Source: Panaeolus papilionaceus
Lineage: Eukaryota; Basidiomycota; Agaricomycetes; Agaricales
Direction: 5' to 3'
Assembly: GCA_015501605.1 (NCBI GenBank)
Contig: JADNRZ010000030.1
Coordinates: 408,430 to 472,429, forward strand
DNA length: 64,000 nt
Part shown: positions 41,885 through 52,825 of the stretch, in pieces
Layout: the number at the start of each line of letters is the position of its first letter
Numbering within the stretch: position 1 is the stretch's first letter
Made by a program: the position numbers and the translations under genes
The notes under the pieces: generated by a model
The model's database searches: none
Told to the model about the DNA's origin: nothing
Seen by the model: the letters and a program-made list of their open reading frames with translations, nothing else

Positions 41885-43591
41885 TACCACTAACAACCCT
41901 TACAGAGAGAAAACTACCTAGCACAAGCAGATGGGATAACCCCTCCATGCAAGCTTTGACACTCCCTCATTACTCAATTATTTGCACATTTCAATCTGAT
42001 GTCAATTTTGTTTGATAAGAGGAACCTTGTATTAATACTACAAATCCTATTGTCCAACCAGATTCTCAGAAGAAGGGACTTGATGGAAATGGTAGCACTC
42101 ACAAGGAGAGGGCAGGTCAGCAAGCACCAGGTATGCACATATCTAGCATGTATTGCTATATTATTATCTAACTTTTATCATTAGCTCAGCCTCCACCTTC
42201 CATTGAGGGGCGAAAGGACAGTTTCCAAACTGAGTTTCATCCCCACAGTCAATGAAAAACCACTTTTGAAGCTTTTGAAGCTTTTGGTCAGAAGAAACAA
42301 GAGCCTGATAATCAGCAAGCTTTGAAGCTCTCCTCCTACATTACCAAATCAAACCCCTGGCTCCCTTTCAGGTCTCATGCTGCTTTTGAGTTTGCTCTGA
42401 GCTTACACCCATACTGCTCTCACTGATGGTGAGATTGATAAACACATCAAGATCATTGAGAAACTTGTGGACCAGAAGGATTCCTTTTCTGTTGTTGACT
42501 GCAAGGATCTATGCTGGACCTGGCTAGCAGCTTCAGAAAAGTGCACATGGGTATCTTGTTCTTTAGCTATTTAGTTATTATCATTATTTCCAATATATAT
42601 ATCTTCAGTTTGAGTGCATAGGACTAGACATTTCACTTCAGCCCATTGAGCAAACAGTAGAATTCTGGTACTGGGATATCTGGAGTTGTATTACTGACAT
42701 TGTTGCCAATCCTTTTCTTGCCCCCCATTTTGTCTGGGATGCTTGTCATCTCTCAAAGCATGATGGTGCTAAATATGTTCAATTTTTTGATGAACCTTGG
42801 ACTGCCAATTGTTTCTGGGATTTTCAGGTATGTGAATAATTTATGATAGATAGTATTACAAACTGATAATTCTGTCCATTAGTCACTTTTACCAGATTCC
42901 AAGGACTGTAAACCCCTTGGTCTTATTTTGTATGCTGATACAACGCTCCTCTCATCATTTGGTACTGAAAAGGCACATCCTGTCATCCTTTGCTGTGCAA
43001 ATCTACTGTCTGAAATCTGTAATAGTGATGGTATTGGTGGGGGTATTGTTGTTGGCTGGCTACCAATGGTATGTTCAGATAATATTAAATGTATGCAACA
43101 TCATTTTTTTACTTTTATTATTTAGCTGGAGTCCAAAGAAATGTCCAGAAACAAACCAGAACTTGCCAACTTCAAAGGGCTTGCCTGGCATGAATGCTTT
43201 TGGGTACTTCTTCAGAACATCAGACAACCCTTGCTTCATGGCAAATATGTGGAATGTGGAGATGACATTCAATGTGACTTATTCCCATTCATTGTGATTG
43301 TCTGCTTTGACTATGAGGAGCAGTACATTCTTTTTGACATTGATTTCACAATAATAAGCTGATTCTAGTTCTATCATAGGTCAGTAATGGCTCTCATACA
43401 AGGATATCTGGGTCATTATCCTTGCCCTATTTGTCTTGTCTATACCAACAACCAAGGCAATATCATCAAAGCTATTCAAGAACTATGGCAGTACTGTGAT
43501 GTGAAAAAAAACCAAAGAGCTTGTCAAAGTCTATTGGCATGCAAAAAGTCCAGTGGAGATGGTAGAAGCAGATAAGGCATTGCAAAGGCAT

Positions 43592-43966
43592 TGTCAGGGG
43601 ATCTTCTACTACCTTCTATTCCTTTCCTTATTATTGTCTTGCTGTCTCTCCTTTCTCTATTTCCTTTGCTCTATCTCATTATCTGGACATATCATGGACT
43701 CATACATATTATATTACACTCTTCTTTAGTTGCCATTTCACTCATTATTTATTTGTTTCCACTTTTACATAGTCATTTCTTTGTGTTTTCCTTGGTTTGT
43801 TTCCAAAGACATTGTTTGGCATCAAGGCTGATGCCAATGCTAGCTCATCACTTTACCTCTTTCTCTTTGGATCTCCCCCAGGTGAGCATACTTCCTGTAT
43901 TTATGTAGAGCTGTGATATATCTTTGGATCCTTTCAGGACTTGTGTGTGTCTGAGGTGCCCTTACA
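43592..43966 (+). repeat. Solo LTR of the chromovirus family, without matching TSD
   Basis: 375 bp, TGTCAGGGGATCT...CCCTTACA, clearly related to the 406-bp LTRs. It has substitutions and a 31-bp gap that removes the TATA-like box. The flanks GGCAT (43587-43591) and GCAAT (43967-43971) do not match. It separates Plavaka (+) from the JmjC-like fragment (-). Confidence 0.85.
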
Positions 43967-45129
43967 GCAATGGCAACCATTTGCCTTGCCAAATGATAAA
44001 TTAGCAAGTTTTGAAGCAAGGTACCTGAACCAACATCCATAATTTGACAGCATTCTGTAATAGCAGTGAGTGTTGCAAGTGCCATCCCACAATCATAGCA
44101 CATAGTCATATGCTCTGGCCAGAGAATAATTAAAGTCATAGGACTCTAATTCAATATGCTGCTGCTCTGTTGGAAGTTGGTCCTCAGCCTGATTCAGACC
44201 CAAATAGGTTCTGAAATCCAAAGCATTGATGAGAATCACCAAGGTGCAGAGGGTGATCAGCCCTGCAACCCCCTCCCATATTGAAATGTCAAGCAAATGA
44301 CTATGGTAATACACTAGCAGAGAATTATAAGAACATTTACAAAGCACCAACAAATGAAAGCCTACTTTTATGGTCAATAAATAACCTTTCAAAATGAGCA
44401 GTAAAATTGAATGTAAACATGTGCAGGAGAACAGACCAACTTGCATTGTGATGAGTGTTGGCAAGCAAGTGGTTAAGAATGAACATGTTGATGAGACCTG
44501 CACATGCTTGCAAGATTAGGATGGAGGAATAGAAATAAAAGCCCTGACAAATGGCATTCTCTACAGTGCCAGTGAAATGGAAGGTGTTTGGGCCCATGAT
44601 ACTGTATGAAGATGTAAGACAATGTATGCATGTCAAATAGAATCAATACTCACATTCCATCACCTGGGCAAAGAACCACAATTTTGATGTCAACATCCCC
44701 TTCATCATCTGTGATTTTGTCAAGATTAAATTTTTTTCAAGTGAGCATTGAAATATCATAGGGGCCAATGGGTGTGCATGGCACCATGATACCCTATAAC
44801 TTCTTTCCAACCTCAATCTTGATTCATGTAGAGAAACCATCACTGTCCAGATGGAAGAATGTCAAAGCACCCTCAAGTTCTGCCAAGTACCAGTTTACAT
44901 TGCTGTTTGGGTAGGGCATAAAGTTAGACAGATCATTTGCAATTGTCATTGCCTCCCATGATATGGAGTCAGATGCCAGCATATCTGGAACAGACAGTGC
45001 CTGTGGATGCAGAAGATCCAGGGCATTAAGAACCTTTCCATTGCTACCCAAAGCAGCATTGTCAATCAGCTGTTGCATTGTTCCCTGCACAATTTCAGGG
45101 ATGCTAGGAATTGGGGCAGTATCCTCCAT
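43967..45129 (-). pseudogene. JmjC-like domain protein, degenerate
   Basis: Read on the minus strand from ATG 45129 (MEDTAPIPSIPEIVQGTMQQ). Order: a helical N-terminal part, TFFHLDSDGFST with the His-x-Asp metal-binding look of JmjC oxygenases, KITDDEGDVDIKIVVLCPGD, then past an intron VENAICQGFYFYSSI, INMFILNHLLANT, GVAGLITLCTLVILINALDF and ELESYDFN. The same segment order occurs in a family of JmjC-like proteins widespread in Agaricomycete repeats. Several stops and frame changes show decay, and the 3' end is lost at the solo LTR. Any demethylase or hydroxylase activity is untested even for intact relatives. Confidence 0.6.
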
Positions 45130-47738
45130 GTTGTCACCCTTGTCATCTCCATTTTCCCCCTCCTGCTTTTATATTGTCATATTTTTAGTTGAAAAATTTT
45201 ATGGACATCTGTATCACATGCATCTACCTGTTGCCTATGTTTTTTTTTTTTTAGATTTGTATGTTTTTAATAATTTTATTTCATTTTAACCATTTTACTG
45301 TATAGCCAGTCAGTGGTGCACTTTATGTTTTAAAACATTTTTTAGCACTGAGTAAAATAAAATATTTGTATGTTACTCTTTGAAGTTTTCTGGCTATACT
45401 ACTGGTATAGCAGTTATTACATCATATATTTTGTCATGTATGACCTACTTGGTAGCTTGGTTGTGACACATTAAATAACAAGTTGTGACACATTTGAAAG
45501 GCAGTGTGTGGTACTGTACTATACTTAGCAAATACTATGGCTAATCCTAGGTACAAAACTGCCAATATACCTGTGTATTTGTCCATTATTTGTGCAAAAC
45601 AAGCCCAAATATATCTCAAATAGATGAGTTTGAGATAATACAATATTAGACATTTTTCCAATTTGTGTGAATAAATAGGTGAATATTTATCATTTGGCAT
45701 CTATTTGGATGTTTTGTAGATGTATACTGAGGCAAATAAGTGCAAAAAATTGCATATTAAATATATTACTTGCCAATTTAGCCAACACTCAGCTGATACC
45801 CAACTGATGCTCAGCTGATGTTCAACTGATAAAAGCCCTTATTTTCAAACTATTGCTAAACTGAGATTGAGCTGAGGTCTTAGCTGATGAGCCAATCCTC
45901 AGCTGAGGCTCAGATGAAAGGCTGGTGTCAGTGAAAAGTACTGTAAGCATTGAAGCTGATGAATTTAATGCAATAGCACAGTTGCAGTTTTTGGAAGGGT
46001 AAGTGGAATTCACAACTTGCTTGGTCAATCTGAGCTCTTGATGCAAGATAGGGATTGGTATATCTATTGGTGTATCTGACAATGTATTGCTTTAGGGTCT
46101 AGGTGAACTGCTTTGCACTGTAGTCAGATTCAACATCCTGCAGCATTGGAGTCATCTGAGAAGTTAATACTAACTTGTCCACCTCCTTCATCATATTCCT
46201 CTCTCCTCCTGCATGCTCTGAGTCTGTCTTGCCCTTTGCAAAAATGTCAGCCAACTGGCCTGCTTCAATTCTGGGTCATTTTCTATATAATACATGCCTT
46301 GCCCCTACTCATCTCTATCTCTTGTTAATCTCCTTCCATTGCTCAGTCTATTCAGCCTTTGTCAGATCTTTTCACCATGTTTGTGGTGGCCACTTCAACA
46401 CTCTACAAAAGCTCTTCCTGCCAGCATAGATTGCTTATGATCCATCTAGAAGAAACTATCTCCAAAATCTTCTCCACTGTTGCTCTGTTTCTGAATAACA
46501 ATTCAATGTATGCTTCTTGTAACCAATCAGAAATTATGCATGTAAAAGGATATATCAAGAATGTGCAGTCAATGGCCACTGCTTCAGCATCATTACTTTC
46601 TGCCAACTCCCAACTCCTAATCCTAGAGGCTCACTCCTTCAAACCGTTGTTCTCAAAGTTGTTATCTTTGCTCCCCTTAATCCAGGCACTGAGAATCACA
46701 AGAACAGGATAGACCCTATAGATAGAGTGGAAGGCAAGTGATGTCCATTTTGCACATATCTCAATTTGATTGATGTCTATTATGCAACAATACTCTGCTT
46801 GTTCATCTCTGCAAGTGGATTGCCACAAAGGAGCTGTTCATACCAGTTTGTCATATTGAGACTTTGACAAGTTGCATGTCTAACATAGTAAATCAGATAA
46901 TCTGTAGAACAATTTTTGCAATGATCTGGAATCCCTAGCAAAGAAAATTTATGATAGTGAGTGTGAAGCTTCATGCCAATGTACTGTTGAGATGGAAGAT
47001 TTCAACACCATTAGGACAAGAATGGAAGAGTTTATCTTTCAGGTATGGTGTAGTACCTTGTACCAGGTTAACCTGCACAATGCTCACTCACATTTCTCTC
47101 CCTTCCCTTTATCAGATGCAACTTGCCATAACTCTGTTTCCAGATTCTTTTATGGAACATTGGCTATCTGTTAGGTGCTTCATTGCAGAAGCTTCTACAG
47201 AGACAATGATGACTATGCTGTTTGACTGTCCAACTGGAGAGTGGAAAGCTGGGCAGCCAATTATGGTGCCTCTTGCACTACTCATGGAACAGAACATGCA
47301 AAAAGGGACTGACACTGCGCGCGGCACATTCCAAGGCCTTTCAAATTATTTTTTTTAAACAAAAAAAAATCAGAAAAAAAAATAAGAAAAAGTAAGAAAA
47401 AAATGAGAATAGAATTAAAAGAAACAGAAACACAATTAAAATAAAACACCTGGCAGGCCCTGCACATTCGTTGAGCTGAGCACATGAGAGATGAAACGAA
47501 GTCATGTGGGACACGCAACGTCACGTCTTGGCAACACCTCCCTTGCGCGGGGTAAAAGAACCCGAAGCCTAAAGGCCTTGGAAAACAGTCAACAAGCCAG
47601 TGTCATTTCAAGTGTGGCAATACATAAGGTCTGTCCAACAAATATCATACTGCCAATTCTGCATCCACATTGAAGCTGTCCTGCAAACAGACAGTAAACA
47701 CAGTGCAAGATTCTGATGTAAATCAGTTCATATGGTGA
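45130..47738. other. Unassigned AT-rich DNA
   Basis: Open frames at 46359-46712 and 46951-47358 show no domain I know. 45783-45915 holds a cluster of TCAGCTGA-like units. TTCCAAGGCCTTT near 47326 and its inverse near 47571 may bound a small MITE. Presumably old transposon debris. Confidence 0.35.
45783..45915 (+). repeat. Cluster of TCAGCTGA-like palindromes
   Basis: Units such as CTCAGCTGATACCCAACTGA recur 6-7 times in about 130 bp, with AACTGAT variants between them. Confidence 0.6.
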
Positions 47739-47740
47739 TA

Positions 47741-49034
47741 CACCACCTTACCAAAAATGATGGTGCATGCATTTTTTTCCCACACTTACAACACACTGGT
47801 TCTCTCTCGAAATCCCTATTACTCAACCACTAGAAAGGTATGGATTGTGAGACTTGTAGAATAGGTACTATAGGGTATTCTAAATGTACTACAAAAATTA
47901 ATAATGAGTATGACCACCCTGTGCCTCTAAAACTGCCTGTGCACGCTTGTGCATGGTTCCAGTGTATTTACTAATCTGTTCATTGGATAGCTGGTCCCAT
48001 GCTTGATAAAGAGGACTTGGGAGTTGACATATAATGTTTTTGAGTTCATTCCATACTGGTTCAATAGGGTTAAGATCTGGTGAAGATGGAGGGTGTGGAA
48101 ACAGCTGAACTCCTTGCTTCGCAAGCCAGTCTTTGGTGATTTTGCTGGTATGACTGGGGGCTCTGTCCTGCTGAAAGTATATGGAACCCTTCTTCTTCTT
48201 CATATCCTGGTAATGGTGAAAAAAACCACCCTCCAAGACCTGTTCTTGATACCTGGCAGATGTCATTCCACCTCCTTTTCCTCCAGGGTACTCAAGTACA
48301 ATCAATGGCCCCTTTTCTCCATCCATGATGCACCTCCACACTATTACACAAACTGGTGACTGCTTAAAGGTGGGAACAGTACACTGCTCAAGTAATGGCT
48401 TGTCTGGACATCTTGTGATGTAAACACGGCCCTTATGATCTCCAAGCTGAACATAACATTCATCAGACCAAATAACCTTTGCCCAATCTTGCCTTGAATA
48501 CTTGATGTATTGCTTTGCCTAGTTAAGATGAGCCTTCTTTTGCCTTTCCTTCAAGAATGGAATTTTTTGTGCCACCCATCGATGGTAATTTTCTTTCTTG
48601 AGAACACGACGAACAGTTGATGCTGATGGTTTTGATGGCTGGTTATTGCCGAGGTCCCAGAAGGGAAGACGGCGGTTCTTTCTGGCATCTCGGACCAAAG
48701 CACATTTGTCAGCATCACTAAGAATGCTGGGACAGCCAGGTCGGGGTTTATTGGCCATGGAACCAGTCTCTTGAGCTTGTTTAATAATTCGTTGTGCTGT
48801 CCTAGGGGCAATATTTTCCTTGTGGGCAGCTTTGGTGGCATTTCCTGTGGCGCGATAGTAACCAAGAAGCCTGTTTTTGGTAGGAGTATCAACTTCACGA
48901 CGTGAAGTCTTCAGCACAGCCATGTGAGAGCAAGAAATGAAATAATGACAATTCTACACAACAATCGAACCACTGCTTAATTTTGTTGCATTTGATGCAC
49001 TGACGTAAGTGCCATCATTTTTGGTAAGGTGGTG
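47741..49034 (-). mobile_element. Tc1-type element with one nonsense mutation
   Basis: 1294 bp. The terminal repeats are CACCACCTTACCAAAAATGA and its inverse (a few more bases also match), with TA at 47739-47740 and 49035-49036. A family different from 40287-41884: the TIRs and transposase differ. Confidence 0.85.
47898..48923 (-). pseudogene. Tc1-type transposase with single internal stop
   Basis: ATG at 48923 (MAVLKTSRREVDTPTKNRL). One frame to 47898 is interrupted only by TAG at 48519-48521, between KKAHLN and AKQYIKYSRQDW. Two helix-turn-helix regions (TAQRIIKQAQETGS; SASTVRRVLKKEN) precede the core. Catalytic residues: Asp in VIWSDECYV, Asp in YFQQDRAPSH (codon 48165-48167), Glu in LNPIEPVWNEL (48060-48062), spaced DD34E. 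341 codons, full length. The stop fits a single base change, so inactivation is recent. Confidence 0.88.
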
Positions 49035-49339
49035 TAGAGCTGCAGTACACCTGGCAGACAACATCTATCAAGCCATAAATTATTGATACTGAGGCAACAG
49101 ACATGTCTTCCTATGATCCATCCTGGGTCCAGTGCAAGTGCATATGGAGGAGTGAGGGTAGCATCTTGATTAGTGCTTTGAGCTTTTTAACCTTTACAGT
49201 GTGAGTGTTCAACTCATATAAAACAGAGAGGGTCTGCAAAGAGAGGGTGTATGGGCATCTTTATGACAATTCAGATAATGGGATGCCTACTGGTGCTGAA
49301 TGGAATGCAGAGTGGCATCCTCAGTACAAAGATGGCATT

Positions 49340-49388
49340 TCTAGGGTCAGACATATGCAAGTCCTGGTGGAGATCCAAAGATATTTGT
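49340..49388 (-). repeat. Fragment of the chromovirus LTR
   Basis: GCAAGTCCTGGTGGAGATCC, continuing into AAAGATAT, is the inverse of the LTR 3' part (ATCTTTGGATCTCCCCCAGG) with few changes. Only about 45 bp are recognisable. Confidence 0.5.
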
Positions 49389-49660
49389 CATTGCCACCTT
49401 TTGCCTGATACACAGTTTCCTTCTAATCTCTTGGCCTAAAGACTTTCTTCTGCTTGTTACAGCAATTCATGAGCCCACACTTATCAAGCCCCATAATATT
49501 GATATTGTGCTCATCAATAACCTCCTTCAGCAGCTTCTGCCACACTTCATTTCCCTCTGGAGTCATGCTTGGTTTCCAGAGGCAATGAACAAATGATCTG
49601 CAATGTATCATAATGACAGAGGAGAAATCAGCAAGTCCAATTTTGTCCTACACCATCCAC
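49389..49660 (-). pseudogene. Pogo-like DDE transposase remnant
   Basis: Minus-strand peptide VWQKLLKEVIDEHNINIMG, then LDKCG where pogo-type (DDE_1) transposases have MDExG, then KQKKVFRPRD, a TAG, and VYQAKGGN. Spacing and residues match the middle of fungal DDE_1 transposases with CENPB-type DNA binding. The first catalytic Asp is kept but the Glu after it is lost. Nothing recognisable continues on either side. Confidence 0.5.
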
Positions 49661-50342
49661 AGGAAAAACATCTGATCAATACTTCAAGTGGCATATTTTA
49701 TTTACATGCTCTTTGAGACATCAGTGGCTCAATGGAAAGCTCTGTCCTGTCATCTTGAGAAAGAACTCAACAACCACATCCTCTCTATTGTAGCATTACA
49801 GTGAGAGCAACCACCCTTCACCCAGTGACCCAATGTAGCATACAAGATTCAAATCTGCTCACCAGTCTCCTCCCAGTAGAGATCAGAAACAGATTTAGTG
49901 ATCTTTCAAAGGTCACAAGGCTTGTAGGCCATCTAGAGTGCAGTGGGGTTGACATGGGCAGCTAACTAAGCAGCATTATGTATGTATACTGTATCAATAC
50001 AACTGACTCTTCATGGGCTGTGATCTGTGACAAATTTGAAGAGAAGGTCTTCTCTTCAAAATCCATGGATCAGTGTGACATTTTTCAAATCTCTTCAACC
50101 CAGAGGGTTGTTGGGGTCATTAAAATTTTGCTGGTACAATGAGTTCTGAAGTATGTTTCAAATATAACCAGTGAGCTATAAGTCAGAGTGACTCATCTGA
50201 GATTACCCAACAACAAGAGTTAATATTCAGCATACAATGATGAATCAAATTACAATCTTAAGTTCTGTAATGAGCACCAATGTAACAATGAAAGATGATT
50301 CAGATATAAATACAAGGGATTTACAGCCTCAGGCACTGCTAA

Positions 50343-50627
50343 ATGTTGTCAATCATGGCATCTTCAGGCTTAGAGCTACCTGAAATCCCACCCATGATTC
50401 ATTCAATTCTTCTCCCTGATCCCAATATTTCTGTTGCTGATTTTTTGTTGCTTGGACTCCCTCCTCAAACCCCAAATCAACACCCAGGGGCAAAGAGAAC
50501 AACAACTCTGAGGCCAGATTTTTGGTCTGAAGAGGATCCCATTGAAATCAATTCTGTGAGGCTTAATTCCTTCAATGTCCCCTCCTTGTTAATTCCATTG
50601 CATGAGACCATCATGTTATGTGAGTAG
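50343..50627 (+). other. ORF with PDPNISVAD motif, unknown
   Basis: 94 codons (first ATG 50343, a better-placed one at 50355). LLPDPNISVADFLLLGLPP resembles the 4930-5100 ORF. The rest is unremarkable. Possibly an exon of an unrecognised transposon gene, shared between two loci. Confidence 0.3.
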
Positions 50628-52825
50628 CAGTTCCATCAATTGTTAAGTCTACCCAAATCCATCACATATGCACATCTTCCTACAATCCATCCTTTAGCCA
50701 AAACACTGTTTCCTCCATGAATCCCAAAATATTGGATCAAGATCTCTTATCCTTGTAAATATGCTCAGGCTCCCTGGCTGAGGTATGAGGCATGGATGAC
50801 TGGACTTAATGTAGTTTGGTTTCCTGAATGACAGTCTGTTATACAACAGGTCCAACTTATGCTTCACACTATTCCATGGGTAGGGACAATCTATGGCTTC
50901 TTGTTAGAATAATTTTCTATTGTCTACCAGTTCCTGAGTCATATCTATTCCTGCCTCCATATTGTTCCATCTATCTTTACTTGTAACTGGAAACTTCTCC
51001 ATACCCACATTATGCATCATCCCTTATGCCAATACTTTGGTATCATTTCACCTATATTTACCTAGCTACTCTACATGTATATAAGCAGTTGGGTAGCACC
51101 TCAATTCTATAGTGTTTTCCTCTTTTCTTTACCTCTGCTTAAGGACTCGACACTCAGTCCTTTCTTCTTTATTGTTCACCAAGGTTCCTCTCCACAGTTG
51201 CAACTGTTGGAGTTCACCATCACCTTAGCCTTATTCTTTTACTTCTTAGCAGATAAACCCCTGCACAAGATCTTGGTGCATTTGTCAAATGGCTGGTTTT
51301 CAACCACACATATTGACCAACAACTTGATCTTCTGCAGCTTGATGCTATGCAAGGATGTTTGTTTGAATGGAAAATAGGTCCTAGCTTTTTCTTCAGATA
51401 AATATTAGATCTTTTCGAAACAAGAGACACAAATGGTTATTTGAGGAATGTGTGTTTAGGGGGTTGAAGATATATATGGCAACTCAGTTGTGATCTTGCA
51501 AGTCTGCACTGTCCAACTGTGTGCATATACAGCATGCATCAGCAAATTCTGATTTTTTCCCATAGCTCCACATAGCATGTGAGCCATCACCTGTAGTTCA
51601 CCACTTGGCACTGTAGCACTCCAGAGTGTTATGTCATTTATCAGAGACAATACAGATTTTTCTTATAGTAGTATGGAGCCATTGGTAGTTGGCCCCTATT
51701 CATTGATGTGCATCCTGAGCATTAATTAATAATTATAGAGTTTTGGATTCCATTCTAAATAAAAACAAGTTGATAGTTATTATTTAATATATAAAGCCAG
51801 TACCCCAATATAGTTTGCATGAGCTTAAGTTAAATTTCAGGCACTTGTTTTGTAGTAATTGTGAGTGGTGATCTTATATATTTCTGTGCTGGGGCCTGAA
51901 TGATCATTACCCAAGCTACCAAATAATAATTAAATAATTGACATTTATATAAGCTATTTTAAAAGCAAAAATAATGATTCACTGCATATCATCTTAATTT
52001 TATGAGGACTTGTTTCAAAATATCATTTCTTATTGATGACGAAAACCTCAAAGTTCAAAGTTTAAGTGATGTGATCACAAAAGTCACATTCAAAACCGAA
52101 CTGTTCACTTTTGAATGTGATTGCATGAAAGGATGACAAATCCAGTCTAAAGAAATGATTTGTGGTTTGTTCTCGAAAACTCCAACATTTTCTCCTTCAA
52201 CCACCACTTGCACCACACTTCATATGTGTTAGCCTTGCTTCACAACTGACAGTTGGGTTAGTTTACACTGTAGGCCCATGGATTGAGGTTTTTCCTCAAC
52301 CGTGAAAGTTAGTTTGTTTCCTCCAATAGAGGAGGTATTACCGCTGTTGAGCTATAGATCTGTGGCTGGAATAGAGTTAAGTAAAAACCATATGTAAATT
52401 AAGTAAAAAGCGTACAATGAAGAGGTGGTTTTGGGTTAGGAATAACTTGGGCACACAGCAAAAAGGTTAAGGATTTTCCTTATCGTATTATCAAAAAACG
52501 ACCTTTTTTTGGGAGGATTTTCTTACCCAAAGGATTTTCCGCACCCACAAAAATCCTACTAATCAGGGTTGAATTAAGGAATTATGCACAACCTTGGGTG
52601 AGGTAAATCACGTCCACTCTTTGGAAAAGACCCACTTCTTTGTTTAGGAAATTAACACCAAAAATAAATTCACAAGACGGTATTTTATGCAGCACCCTGC
52701 TGGGTTGATATATACAAACAGGGCGGAAATTCACTGCATCAGTGGTTAATTACTACCCCATATCAAAAATAGATTCATCAGGCACAGCTGACCCTAGATG
52801 GTGGACACTTCCTACGCTGTCACCT
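50628..52825. other. Unassigned AT-rich DNA
   Basis: No domain in any open frame, including 51075-51401. 52490-52560 has several AGGATTTTCC-like repeats. No terminal repeats or TSDs found. Confidence 0.3.

Larger units (their letters stand above)
39585..43590 (+). pseudogene. Plavaka transposase, degenerate, with nested insertions
   Basis: ATG at 39585 begins a peptide with a C2H2-like finger (CKLQYCSCIFNSKRSLATH) and a Glu/Arg-rich helix, cut by two insertions (39837-40254, 40287-41884). The core follows on the far side with several short introns: NPWLPFRSHAAFEFAL, FWYWDIWSCITDIVANPFLA, VQFFDEPWTANCFWDFQ, LILYADTTLLSSFGTEKAHP, IGGGIVVGWLPM and MALIQGYLGHYPCPICLV. This order is characteristic of Plavaka transposases, a CACTA-related family of fungi. 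Stops and frame changes are frequent. The 3' end is cut off by the solo LTR at 43592. No terminal repeats were identified. Confidence 0.75.

Noticed and set aside
51075..51401. 108-codon hydrophobic ORF
   Set aside because: No recognisable domain or splice context, in AT-rich debris. Chance frame.
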